Shown here: in pieces, positions 11,001-18,452 of the stretch | Layout: the number at the start of each line of letters is the position of its first letter | Numbering within the stretch: the stretch's first letter is position 1 | Assembly: GCA_015499985.1 (NCBI GenBank) | Contig: JAAAUF010000089.1 | Location: forward strand, 50,648 to 69,099 | Direction: 5' to 3' | From: Haplosporangium gracile | Taxonomy: Eukaryota; Mortierellomycota; Mortierellomycetes; Mortierellales; Mortierellaceae | DNA length: 18,452 nucleotides | Notes under the pieces: generated by a model | What the model was told of the DNA's origin: nothing | What the model saw: the letters and a program-made list of their open reading frames with translations, nothing else | The model's database searches: none | Made by a program: the position numbers and the translations under genes

Positions 11001-14000
11001 TATTGACGTGTCACCAGTTTGTTGAAAGCAGTGATGACACGCCTCGTGGATATGGTATGGCTGGAAATCGGAGTGGTGACAATGCTTCCAACAGCACCGC
11101 TAACAGCAATCAACAGGATCAGTGCTACAACCCCCTGAACCGGTCCCTCTCCCAGCCACGCACACGGTCCGCCAACGAGTCTAGCCCACTCTCGGCTAGA
11201 AAATCTGAGAGTGCAGCCAGTGGTGCAAGTCACCTGCTCTTTCCATCAACCCCGTTTCCTTGGTTGGTCTCTGATCCTCGACTTCGAAGTCACTCCTTTG
11301 ATGTGACAAAAGTATTCGCGTCGAGTCACGGTGGAATTAAGCCTAACCAACGGAACCTTGTCCAGAGTATGTTCAAGGACGTCTCGACCGAGAACATCTG
11401 GACCACCACCAATGTCACTACGACGAGTCACAATTCTCAGCCCTCTCCGCAGCCCATCCCCTCTGCCAGCTCGTCATCACCCATGACTTCTCGAGCTAGT
11501 CGGTATAGCACTCCCTTACCGTTTAGTTACTTCAACAACTCCTCATCATCATCGAACATTGTTGGAGGATCTGGATCCCTTCCCCCTCCTACGTCTCCTA
11601 AGGCGATCACTGGGATGGTAGCGTTCACCTCTGGACATTCTGTGCCCACTTTAGGAGGTGTTGTCGTGAGTGGAACTGGAGAGAATGAAGACACGCCCGT
11701 GTCGACACCTACTCTGCCATCCGCCGGGTCTTCTTGTCCATCATTGACCAGTCGCCTCTTGCGCAGAAAAGATTCGGGAAACAGTGCCAAGGGTTCGCCC
11801 AACGTTCCATCCCCAGCTTCCTCTGAAAAGACTGGTGGGTTCTTTGATTTATTTATTTTTTTGCGGCGCAGTTCTAACCATATCGAAAATTAACGGACCG
11901 ATCGCTGTCTTGTTGTTGATAATGATTTTAGAATGGGATCGTCGCAGGAATTCAGCCACCGCAGCGATCGCTGCCACCCTCAACTTCCGAAAGAACCCTG
12001 AACCCAGCACCCATAGCACTCACCACCAGGACCAACGTCACCGACGCCGACTCTCGATTTCTGACCCCGTCGCCCTCCTCTTCAACAACAACGACCACAC
12101 AACCGCATCAGGAGTTGCGACGCCTGCGCGAGATGGCGGCGGTATCTATCAACGAATCTCTGTCAAGGCGCAAGCACAACTCATCGAGAAGAAGGCAACT
12201 CATGGACTGACCCCTTCTTTCGCGTCGGCATCTTCGTGGGCTGGGTCCAGGAACAAGTCCAAGAAGACTAGTGGATTTGCGGGAGGGAAGTTGAAGTCGA
12301 GTCAGAGTAGCCAAGACCTGACTTCTTCCTTCGCGGTGGCTTCTTCGTCGTCATCACCTTCTCCGGCGTCCCTTGCGGTGACTAATACCAATGGTGAGCG
12401 CCTGGCGACGTCTTTGCTCAGCATTGACACTGAGTCTGACCACGAGATCCTGAACAGTTTGAGCAGTGCAGCGGGAGAGGCGGCCCGATCCCGACGCAGT
12501 AATGGAAGTTCTGAACGGATCCAATGGCAATCTCCTGGAGTCGCCTTGACGATGACCAGTATTGACGACTCAACCAATATCGCTACGACTTTAACCTCGT
12601 CCTCGACCGACAGTACGGACTTGCGACCTTCGAATTCAACACAGTCTTTGCCAGTGTACTTTGCATCCAACAACTCAAGTACTCATTCGCTGGTTCATTC
12701 ACAGGCTGCAGGGGACGCGACGCACAAGGATAATGCGGTTGAGAAGTTCTGGATGGCAATGGGGCGGTTGACCCATAAACTGAGTGCAGGCGATCGACAT
12801 AGTTCTTCGAGCTCGAACAAGAGCCATCACAGTCAGCATCAGCAGTATCAAGAATACGCTCAGGCTTCGAATCAGAGCAGCGGTAGTTTTGTGGGTGAGA
12901 GTGCGAATGGTGATGGTAAGATTGGCGTTACTGGGTCTCCTTGCCCGTTGCGTCGGTCCTCAATCCACGCGTCCGACAGCTCATCTTTGAAAATGGTTCC
13001 ACATTCTGGTGATGCTTCGCCTATCACTGCGACAGCTTCAACGCATACGAAAGCAAGGGGTCGGAACCATTACAGGACGGTCTCCGAGTCGACGGTGAGG
13101 TCGATGGACTCTGCGACTAGCATCATGAGCAACGGATCGATCACTCACCACCAACATGGGGCCCAGGGGGAAATGAACTCCTCCTCGCCTTCTTCCGCTC
13201 CGGGGTTGGCGTTGACATCCTCTGGCTCTACTCGTAGTCGGTCATCATCAAGCTCTTCCGTCCACTCTAACCTCCTCTCGATCCATGATCAGACCCAGTT
13301 GAACGATCTACACTATCGCCAACACAGTCGCAGCAAGTCGCAATACCACGATGCGCGACAGTCTCCATTGTCATGGTTGTTTTCAGACCACCATCACCAT
13401 CACCAGCGCGAGAACGGACTCGCAGATGGAATGGCAGTCGGTACCAACTCTCCACGCTCCTCCTCGTCATCATCGCGACACCACTCGGGTGGATCTGGAT
13501 CGCGAAAATCTATTTCCTCCTCCTCTGCATCTTCCCTCTCTCCTACCCCACATTGCCACCAAGACCTCTACCATTTTCAACCCTCCGCCAAGATGCCAAC
13601 CTCATTTCAGGAAGGCCATGCGCCAGTGCTGCCGCATACTTTGCATCATGACCCCAGTATCCCAGACCGCCGAAAGCCCTTGTCGATCCTGCAGAACCTG
13701 ACGCAAGCTTCTCAGAGGTTTAAGACAATGCTTCGGTCTCCGAGTGCCGGGATGCGTCGCAGGACGGTCATGAACTTGTCGCCTCTAACCATGGATCACC
13801 ATGCAGCAGCGAGTGCAGTTGAAGATGGGTTGTCGATGGAGTTTGGAAGTGGCAGTACCGGTATATTGACAGAGATAGTGGAGGATGAGGTTGGAAATGG
13901 TATAGAACTGAGCGAAGAGATTGATGTAGAGCCTTTGATGTCTGAAAAGGATATAGAGGAGATTTTTGGCGCCGACCGTGCCGTCAACGAGACGGTCTAA
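5054..14000 (+). CDS. Large DH-PH Rho guanine-nucleotide exchange factor, six exons
   Basis: Predicted activator of a Rho/Cdc42-type GTPase, acting in polarity, cytoskeleton or wall signalling. Exons: 5054-6560, 6744-9070, 9194-9394, 9528-10329, 10449-11834, 11932-14000; all phases agree and give 2763 residues. The Dbl-homology domain (about 1254-1455) has CR1 ALQELEATEQSYVNDLDVL and the highly conserved LIKPIQRICRYPLLLKE. A PH domain follows (about 1545-1653), ending DFGASCEAERQAWMITL. A His/Ser/Gly-rich insert of about 75 residues separates the two. The first 1250 residues and the last 1100 are Ser/Thr/Gln/His-rich and probably disordered, with LNKPLPPIP as an SH3-type proline motif and several His runs. 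No CNH domain is seen, unlike yeast Rom2/Tus1. The start at 5054 has strong context (A at -3, G at +4); an in-frame ATG at 4925 would add 43 residues. GEF identity is secure; the exact N-terminus and the 6561-6743 intron are less so. Confidence 0.9.
6561..6743 (+). other. Probable in-frame, stop-free intron of the RhoGEF gene
   Basis: A GTAGGT donor and a CTACAG acceptor bound 183 nt (3 x 61). Both splice forms keep the same frame and there is no stop inside. The translated stretch is rich in Phe/Leu and contains a hydrophobic run (LTLILSLTLFGYKLL), quite unlike the polar, Ser/Gln-rich sequence on both sides. It also has the C/T- and T-rich look of the gene's other introns. I therefore model it as an intron, though no transcript confirms this. 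Confidence 0.6.
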
Positions 14001-14487
14001 ACTTTCTTCTTCTTCTTGCTCCATTCCAACCTTTTCTACTATCGTCTCTCCTCTTCTCTTTCTATGTTTTTCTTTCCTTCTCTTGTCTTATTTCCGGTAC
14101 GAATTCTTTAGTTCACACCTTAGCTTCCATCTTACTCACATTCCTTTCTCCTTCCTCCGCCTCAGTTTTCGCAGTTGAGAGAAATAAGTCAATTTTTGAT
14201 ATGTTTCTCCCTTCCTTGACTCCCCCTTCCTTTCCAAAATAAAAAAAATTCGGTCGCTTTGAGCGAGACATTTGCTAAATGATCATTGGTCACAATGTGA
14301 TTTCTCCCGCGCTTGTTTTTTTGGTGGCAAAAAACTAGACATGTGTCTTGAAACAGGGGCAAAAGAAAGAGTGGGGGAGGAGAAGGGGAGAGAGAGAAAC
14401 GCGAGGATTATCTAAAAATACATATTTTAATTACATTGTGTACTACGCATGCCCCCAGTAGACGCTTCGCGTTCGCTCCAAGCTACT
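14001..14487 (+). other. RhoGEF 3' UTR and short spacer
   Basis: The first 240 nt are strongly C/T-rich and probably transcribed as 3' UTR. The rest includes a small inverted repeat (CATTG-GTCA-CAATG near 14284) and an AT-rich patch at about 14410-14430, 60-80 nt before the small secreted-protein ATG, which may serve as its TATA-like element. No gene is seen. Confidence 0.45.
14238..14243 (+). terminator. Poly(A) signal candidate for the RhoGEF gene
   Basis: AATAAA lies 238 nt after the RhoGEF stop codon, at the end of a C/T-rich 3' UTR and just before an A run. This is a reasonable position for 3' end formation. The actual cleavage site is not visible. Confidence 0.5.
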
Positions 14488-14755
14488 ATGCAGATCCAGT
14501 TTTTCGCCATTGCCGTCCTCGCCTTGAATACCTCGACCATTTCGAGCCTTCTCATGCCTCAAGCACCTTATGGAGAGAATCACCGAGACTTACATGTCTA
14601 CTCTGCTCGAGGCAGCCCAGTACAACTGTTACTCCATTGTGAATCCTGGATGTGCAAGCTGTCGGAACCGTTGCCCTCCCGGGCCCAATCGAATCGAATG
14701 CATTCAAGGACGCGATAAGAGAAAGGTGGTAGAGATGCGCAAGTGCGATTACTAG
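14488..14755 (+). pseudogene. Small secreted six-cysteine protein, frame-broken
   Basis: The frame opened by the ATG at 14488 encodes a typical secretion signal (MQIQFFAIAVLALNTSTISS) followed by a polar stretch. A different frame, one base on, carries an open stretch of about 60 codons ending at TAG 14755, with six cysteines spaced C-x7-C-x2-C-x3-C-x8-C-x14-C and a basic tail. Such spacing after a signal peptide is what a small disulfide-rich secreted protein would show. The frames overlap at about 14560-14618. No usable GT-AG intron of normal size joins them, so an indel is the simplest explanation. The family and function are not recognised; effector-like or antimicrobial roles are only guesses. 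It could also be two unrelated chance frames, but the match of signal and cysteine halves in tandem argues against that. Confidence 0.45.
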
Positions 14756-15739
14756 TTCAAGCCCTACAAAGAGAAGGGAGGAGGCCTCGACTGAGTCAAT
14801 TAATGGATACCAAGAAAGTCAGTTTTTGCTGAAGTGCTCGATTGCGCATCATGTGGGTGTCATACCCTACCATTCTTTCTCTTTCCACTTCTCGAACTTT
14901 GTTCTTTGACCACCTTCTTCAAGAATGAAAGTTGATTGAAAAAGTGGAAAAAAAAATTATCCTGCCGAGGCGTCTCACGACTCAATATCTTGCTAACCCT
15001 TTTGTCTACCTTGCACCCCTCTTTTTTCCTACTAATGTTAGCCCTGTTATTTGCTAACGTTCTAAAATACGCTTGTTCAATTGCGCTATAATCAGTATAT
15101 CCGTATCTTTGACACCACATTGCACCCGACTTTCGGCCGTAACCAAAAGAGTCAAGAGAGTTATACTCTTGCCACTGGAAATTTGATCGAAGAAAGAGCT
15201 CGAAAGCAATAAATAGCCACCGTACCCTTTGCATCTGTCTCAATCCTCTCTTCCTTTTTCGCCTCTACTGGCGCGCCTGCTCACCAAGCGGGACTTACAT
15301 AGATAGGCTGCACGAATTTTTTTGGAGTTTCAGAGTGTCATTACCTCCTTTACTTGTGTTAAAAATACATGCATGTTTCCTCCGACCTAGTACTTTCACA
15401 TCCTAACAGCGCTTTTTTTTTTCTCGCCACTATATGAGTTTAAGCCCGCCGTTAAATAATATATCCTACATAGGTTAATGAACTACCGTCGCTAAGGAGT
15501 AGTTGACGCTCACGCAATGACACTGAAAAGTTTAGATTGATGAACTTTATCTTGTCAAATACAGCCACGCAGGAGGCGTTTGAATGGCTTTTTTTTTTGT
15601 ACTCCAAATAAATGATGAATCCTTAAACAAGTAGGTCTGTGCTAGTTACATTCATTAGAAAAATCAAAAGAGACGAAGATGCGTCATTCTAGCCCCTCAG
15701 ATATGGCTTAAGGCTATAGACAGGTGTTAACTTGCACTT
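14756..15739. other. Gene-poor region
   Basis: About 1 kb with AT-rich patches and homopolymer runs (T runs near 15412 and 15590). A minus-strand open frame of 127 codons (15243-14860) has no recognisable domain and mixed composition; I do not call it a gene. No RNA gene, element ends or splice-linked exons were recognised. Confidence 0.4.
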
Positions 15740-15845
15740 TTATTGTCTCATGAACTCATCCACTTGTGCGTGGTTCTGAGTGGTCGAGTATTGGTGATGT
15801 GGATGATGAACAACAACATCTGGGTGCTGATTACGTATCGCCCGA

Positions 15846-15960
15846 TGTTGTTGTTGATAGTATTCTCCCTGCTCTTGCTGTTGATCCTTCTCCTGATGCT
15901 GGTGCTGGTGCTGGTGATTCTGTTGCTGCTGCATTTGTAGTTCTTGTTGCAACTGCAAGG
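15846..15960. repeat. Imperfect GTT/CTG/CTGGTG repeat tract
   Basis: Trinucleotide-type repeats, including GCTGGTGCTGGTGCTGGTG near 15898, dominate this stretch. On the minus strand they read as a Gln/His-rich open frame of 100 codons (16042-15740, ending TAA) with QQQQ and HQHQHQHQ runs. This could be a low-complexity protein tail or just the by-product of CAG/CAC repeats. A stop (TGA) lies shortly before its ATG in the same frame and no upstream exon could be attached, so a gene call is not supported. Confidence 0.6.
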
Positions 15961-16010
15961 GTTGCTTATTCAACCTACTTCGACTCTCTGGCGAATCCAT
16001 ATTCTGATAC

Positions 16011-16412
16011 TTATCCTCCTCCAACGCCAGTATTAGCACCATCCCCGCCCTTTTTCAAAGCCACCACGACTTGACTCTGGTTAGGCTGGACGGAACCACG
16101 ATCAGGGGCCAGCTTCAAGAACGTGGCTTGGATCCGATGAGCATGAATCCGATCGACAAACGGCCGACCTATCCACGAGTTCTAGATCGCAAGCACAAAT
16201 TTCCTTTTCATATCAGTCAACCACCCATCCTTGACCAACAAGGCGCCAAACATGCTTGATCTGTCAACGACCTCTCGGACGACGGGGATCCTTGCCTGGT
16301 AGTAAGGTTTGAAGACTTTTTGGTGGAGGTCTTCAACTGCGGAGAGGAAGGCATATTTTACGAGTCTGTACTGTGAGCTTTTTTTTGTTTTTAAAGTCTG
16401 TACTGTGAGCTT
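16011..16412 (-). pseudogene. Unidentified coding remnant with an in-frame amber codon
   Basis: From about 16361 downward one frame reads like real protein: VKYAFLSAVEDLHQ, then YYQARIPVVREVVDRSSMF and WLTDMKRKFVL, ending at TAG (16184-16182). The same frame resumes at once (RPFVDRIHAHRIQATFLKLA and on) for 57 codons to TAA at 16013-16011. The composition is balanced, with no low-complexity bias except at the extreme end. No GT-AG pair of plausible size removes the TAG. Upstream, a 32-bp duplication (16363-16412) shifts the frame. I do not recognise the family; it could be a transposon-derived or effector C-terminal fragment. It lies downstream of an isolated CRN exon on the same strand and might once have been part of that gene. 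This is inference. Confidence 0.4.
16363..16412. repeat. 18-bp direct repeat, 32-bp period
   Basis: AGTCTGTACTGTGAGCTT occurs exactly at 16363-16380 and again at 16395-16412, separated by a T-rich 14-mer. The 32-bp period is not a multiple of three, so on the minus strand it moves the upstream sequence out of the frame of the downstream remnant. It looks like a slippage or repair duplication rather than a target-site duplication, since nothing but 14 bp lies between the copies. Confidence 0.9.
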
Positions 16413-16626
16413 AAGTAGACCATGGCCGGAACGCCCCACACGACAGACGAGGACTGTTGCGCACAAGGCCCGGCGCCCCTTTGTCGACCGTACGCTATCC
16501 CCTTCTTTTTTTCCGCTGCGGGTATTAAAGCTTAAGAGTCATCCCGCGCAGCAAATCTAAACGACGTGTCTTTGCGCACAGTAGTTGCCCATGTATCGTA
16601 GCCATTTTGAGCTAGAGCTCGCGTAC

Positions 16627-16783
16627 CTTGGAGGCGTTCGACAATAATGTGCATTGCGTCGTCTGGAGCACCATCTTTAAATACCCTGGACAGCATCCCT
16701 GTTGCCTTGAGTAGCCGTTTCTCCCCTGGTGCGAAAGCTGCGGTGACAATTTCGTCCTCTGCATCCTCGTCGATGGGGATTGT
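16627..16783 (-). pseudogene. Isolated Crinkler (CRN) N-terminal ubiquitin-like exon, relic
   Basis: The minus strand reads TIPIDEDAEDEIVT, then an ATGMLSRVFKDGAPDD stretch and AMHIIVERLQ, stopping at a GT donor in phase 1 (16626-16625). This matches, segment by segment, the first visible exon of the CRN gene to its right (DDDAEEESIIT, RICLSKLFPETPDD, TYVVVERSK), which also ends at a phase-1 donor. It is therefore the second half of a CRN ubiquitin-like secretion/translocation domain. A TGA (16786-16784) sits directly before it, and the expected upstream LTLWRV-type segment is absent, so the 5' part is lost or broken. Downstream I could not attach a convincing next exon. CRN proteins are host-directed or competitor-directed effectors whose N-termini are modular and often recombined. 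The domain call rests mainly on resemblance to the neighbouring locus. Confidence 0.6.
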
Positions 16784-16948
16784 TCATCCGTGGTCCGTGG
16801 GCATAGTATTCGAAATTGTAGCAACAGTTATATTGAACAAAATACAAAGAGAGTATTTGATAGGCATCAGCTACTATGCACGGGATGATCCAGTGGCCAT
16901 TCTCTTGTTCGGATTGGGGGTGTCGGGCGTGGAACTGTGATAGGCGCC

Positions 16949-18452
16949 CTAGTTCACGGTCTCATCCTTCATCAACTCGTACAAAGCAAGAACATAGCTA
17001 AAAACTTTCTCACAGTCCTTTTTCACGTCTTCCTCTCCCTGTTTCAAGTCAAGCATGCCTGGAATGTCCTTCGTTCGATACGTCAAGACGTCCTCCTCGT
17101 CCAATGCACATTCCACAAGTATCCAGCTGAATGAGTCTGTCACAATCCCATACGACTTGAAGCGAACAGGTAGTCTCTCTCCGCTGTCCTCGTCCATTTC
17201 GTCCATTCGTTTTCGTTTCTTTTGTTGCACGGCCACATCGAGCTCTGCCATATTTTGAGCCAAACCTTGCGCAAAATTCTCCTTCTTCACTCCCGTAACA
17301 CTAAGAACTTGCGAGTGATGTTTTCGGTCGATAACAGCAAAGTCGACGGCCCCGTGACCACGCATACCGCTCATCTGCCGTTGTTGTGCCAGGAACATAA
17401 CGGAATCGTAAGATTGCATGGCTCCAACCATGAATGAATCGACAACCGATGACTTTGTTGCATCGCTTGCGCCCCAACCAAGCAAATACGCCTTGTTCTT
17501 GAAAACACAGTCCTGAACAACGTGTTTCGATGCCGTTTTCTCGTTGTCCAGTAATAACCTGGGTTGAATATCAAACTCTGGGATGAGCCCAAGCTCTCCG
17601 ACCCCATACTGGCTCTGTGCATCCTTCCAGGTGTACGACGAGAAGTTCTTGGCCGGAATATCCAAAGATACGGTAAAATTCTTGTAGCCATTGTCCTTGG
17701 CTATTTTCAAATAATTGCGGAAGCACGCCGTCGTTGGCTAACCAAACAGGGTTTGTACACCCAGGTTGATACAAATAAATTTGCACACAGTCGACTCCGT
17801 CAAACTGGTCGAAATGCGGCCGAAGGAGTTGTCGTAGTTTCTCAAGAGTTGCTGTCTTTGTGTCAGCCACGTATTGGCAAATTTTTTTTTGTTTTTTTTC
17901 ACCTCTTTTGTCGACGATTGCCATTGCTACAGAGAAACCCAAATAAAGAATTAGCTTTCTGTTTTCAAGAACATCGTTATTTATCTCGTCGAGACCATTC
18001 ACACTTACAAATAGAAGAGTTTCTCATGTCGGACAACTTCTTCAACATCTCCGCCATCTTTGCCTTCAGCTCGAGCGTGTGCGGTGTGCTTGCGGCTGTG
18101 GGGGTTTTTTTTAAAAAAAACACTTAGTCAGCAACTGACTTGGCATCCAGCTTTACATAAAGTGGTGGCAGTGATAACAGTCAAATAAATAGGGTGGTCA
18201 ACAAGAAAGGGTCGGGATATACCTTTGGATCGCTCGACAACGACGTATGTGGTGTCGTCAGGAGTCTCTGGGAAGAGCTTGGAGAGGCATATCCTTGGGT
18301 TACCTAGCTTCGTCTTGTCATCCAGACCGTCGAGCGTGATGATGCTCTCTTCCTCTGCATCGTCGTCGCTGACAAGGATCGACACACGCCAAAGGGTAAG
18401 CTGGTCTGCATCGATGCCACTGAAGGCGTTGGTCTTCTCGGCTTTGATGAGC
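16949..18452 (-). pseudogene. Crinkler (CRN) effector with nuclease-like C-terminus; partial and frameshifted
   Basis: The gene enters from the right edge. Exons: 18452-18223 (5' end outside the window), 18095-18009 and 17926-16949; introns of 127 and 82 nt (GTAAGT at the second), phases matching. Exon 1 encodes the CRN ubiquitin-like domain: LIKAEKTNAF, DADQLTLWRVSI, PETPDDTTYVVVER. Exon 2 gives a short charged helix (LELKAKMAEMLKKLSDM). Exon 3 has a middle domain (FDQFDGVDCVQIYLYQPG) and a C-terminal domain resembling the PD-(D/E)xK nuclease-like CRN type: GAVDFAVIDRKHH then VTGVKKENFAQG. A basic QQKKRKR cluster could be a nuclear signal. Two defects are visible: at about 17728-17729 one extra base switches the frame in the middle of a continuous domain (TNPVWLAND before, YLKIAKDNGYKNFTVSLD after), and the residue before VK, normally acidic, is Gly (codon 17293-17291). 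CRN proteins classically act in the nucleus of other cells. This copy is probably inactive unless the base is a sequencing error. Confidence 0.78.

Noticed and set aside
13351..13701. Plus-strand open frames overlapping the RhoGEF C-terminal arm
   Set aside because: These are shadows of the Ser/His-rich coding frame that runs unbroken from 11932 to 14000.
14860..15243. Minus-strand open frame of 127 codons
   Set aside because: No domain, no signal peptide and no neighbouring exon; the composition does not look clearly coding.
16647..16940. Plus-strand open frame of 97 codons
   Set aside because: It is antisense to the CRN ubiquitin-like relic, which explains its protein-like look.
17564..18127. 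Plus-strand open frame of 187 codons
   Set aside because: It is antisense to exons 2-3 of the CRN gene, which has matching splice phases and recognisable domains.

Overview
The window looks like nuclear DNA of a filamentous fungus. The best guess is an early-diverging one of the Mortierella type (Mortierellomycotina). The basis is short GT-AG introns (82-202 nt, 5' sites such as GTAAGT), balanced base composition, pyrimidine-rich gene flanks, long Ser/Thr/Gln/His-rich protein tails, and Crinkler (CRN) effector sequences. Crinklers are known from oomycetes and from Mortierella, Rhizophagus and some chytrids; AT-rich Rhizophagus fits the composition less well. The assignment is an inference.

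Layout. 1-123: a perfect 22-bp inverted repeat around a 79-bp centre. 698-1601 (-): a spliced aquaglyceroporin with NPT and NPARD pore motifs. 1602-5053: about 3.4 kb with no convincing gene, holding microsatellites and a long C/T-rich promoter-like tract. 5054-14000 (+): a very large DH-PH Rho guanine-nucleotide exchange factor, modelled with six exons and about 2760 residues; long disordered arms flank the catalytic DH-PH core. 14001-14487: its 3' UTR and a short spacer. 14488-14755 (+): a small secreted, six-cysteine protein whose signal-peptide half and cysteine half lie in different frames, so probably broken. 14756-16010: gene-poor. 16011-16783 (-): damaged remnants, namely an unidentified coding stretch with an in-frame amber codon and a 32-bp duplication, and an isolated CRN ubiquitin-like exon. 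16949-18452 (-): a larger CRN gene running off the window edge, with a one-base frameshift and a Gly in place of the acidic residue of its (D/E)xK nuclease motif.

The genes do not form a pathway or operon. The left and centre hold ordinary cell functions (glycerol/water transport, Rho signalling). The right 4 kb reads as a gene-sparse, effector-type region with at least two CRN loci on one strand, both damaged, plus a probably broken secreted protein. I see no rRNA, tRNA, CRISPR array, complete transposon or clear new multi-gene system.
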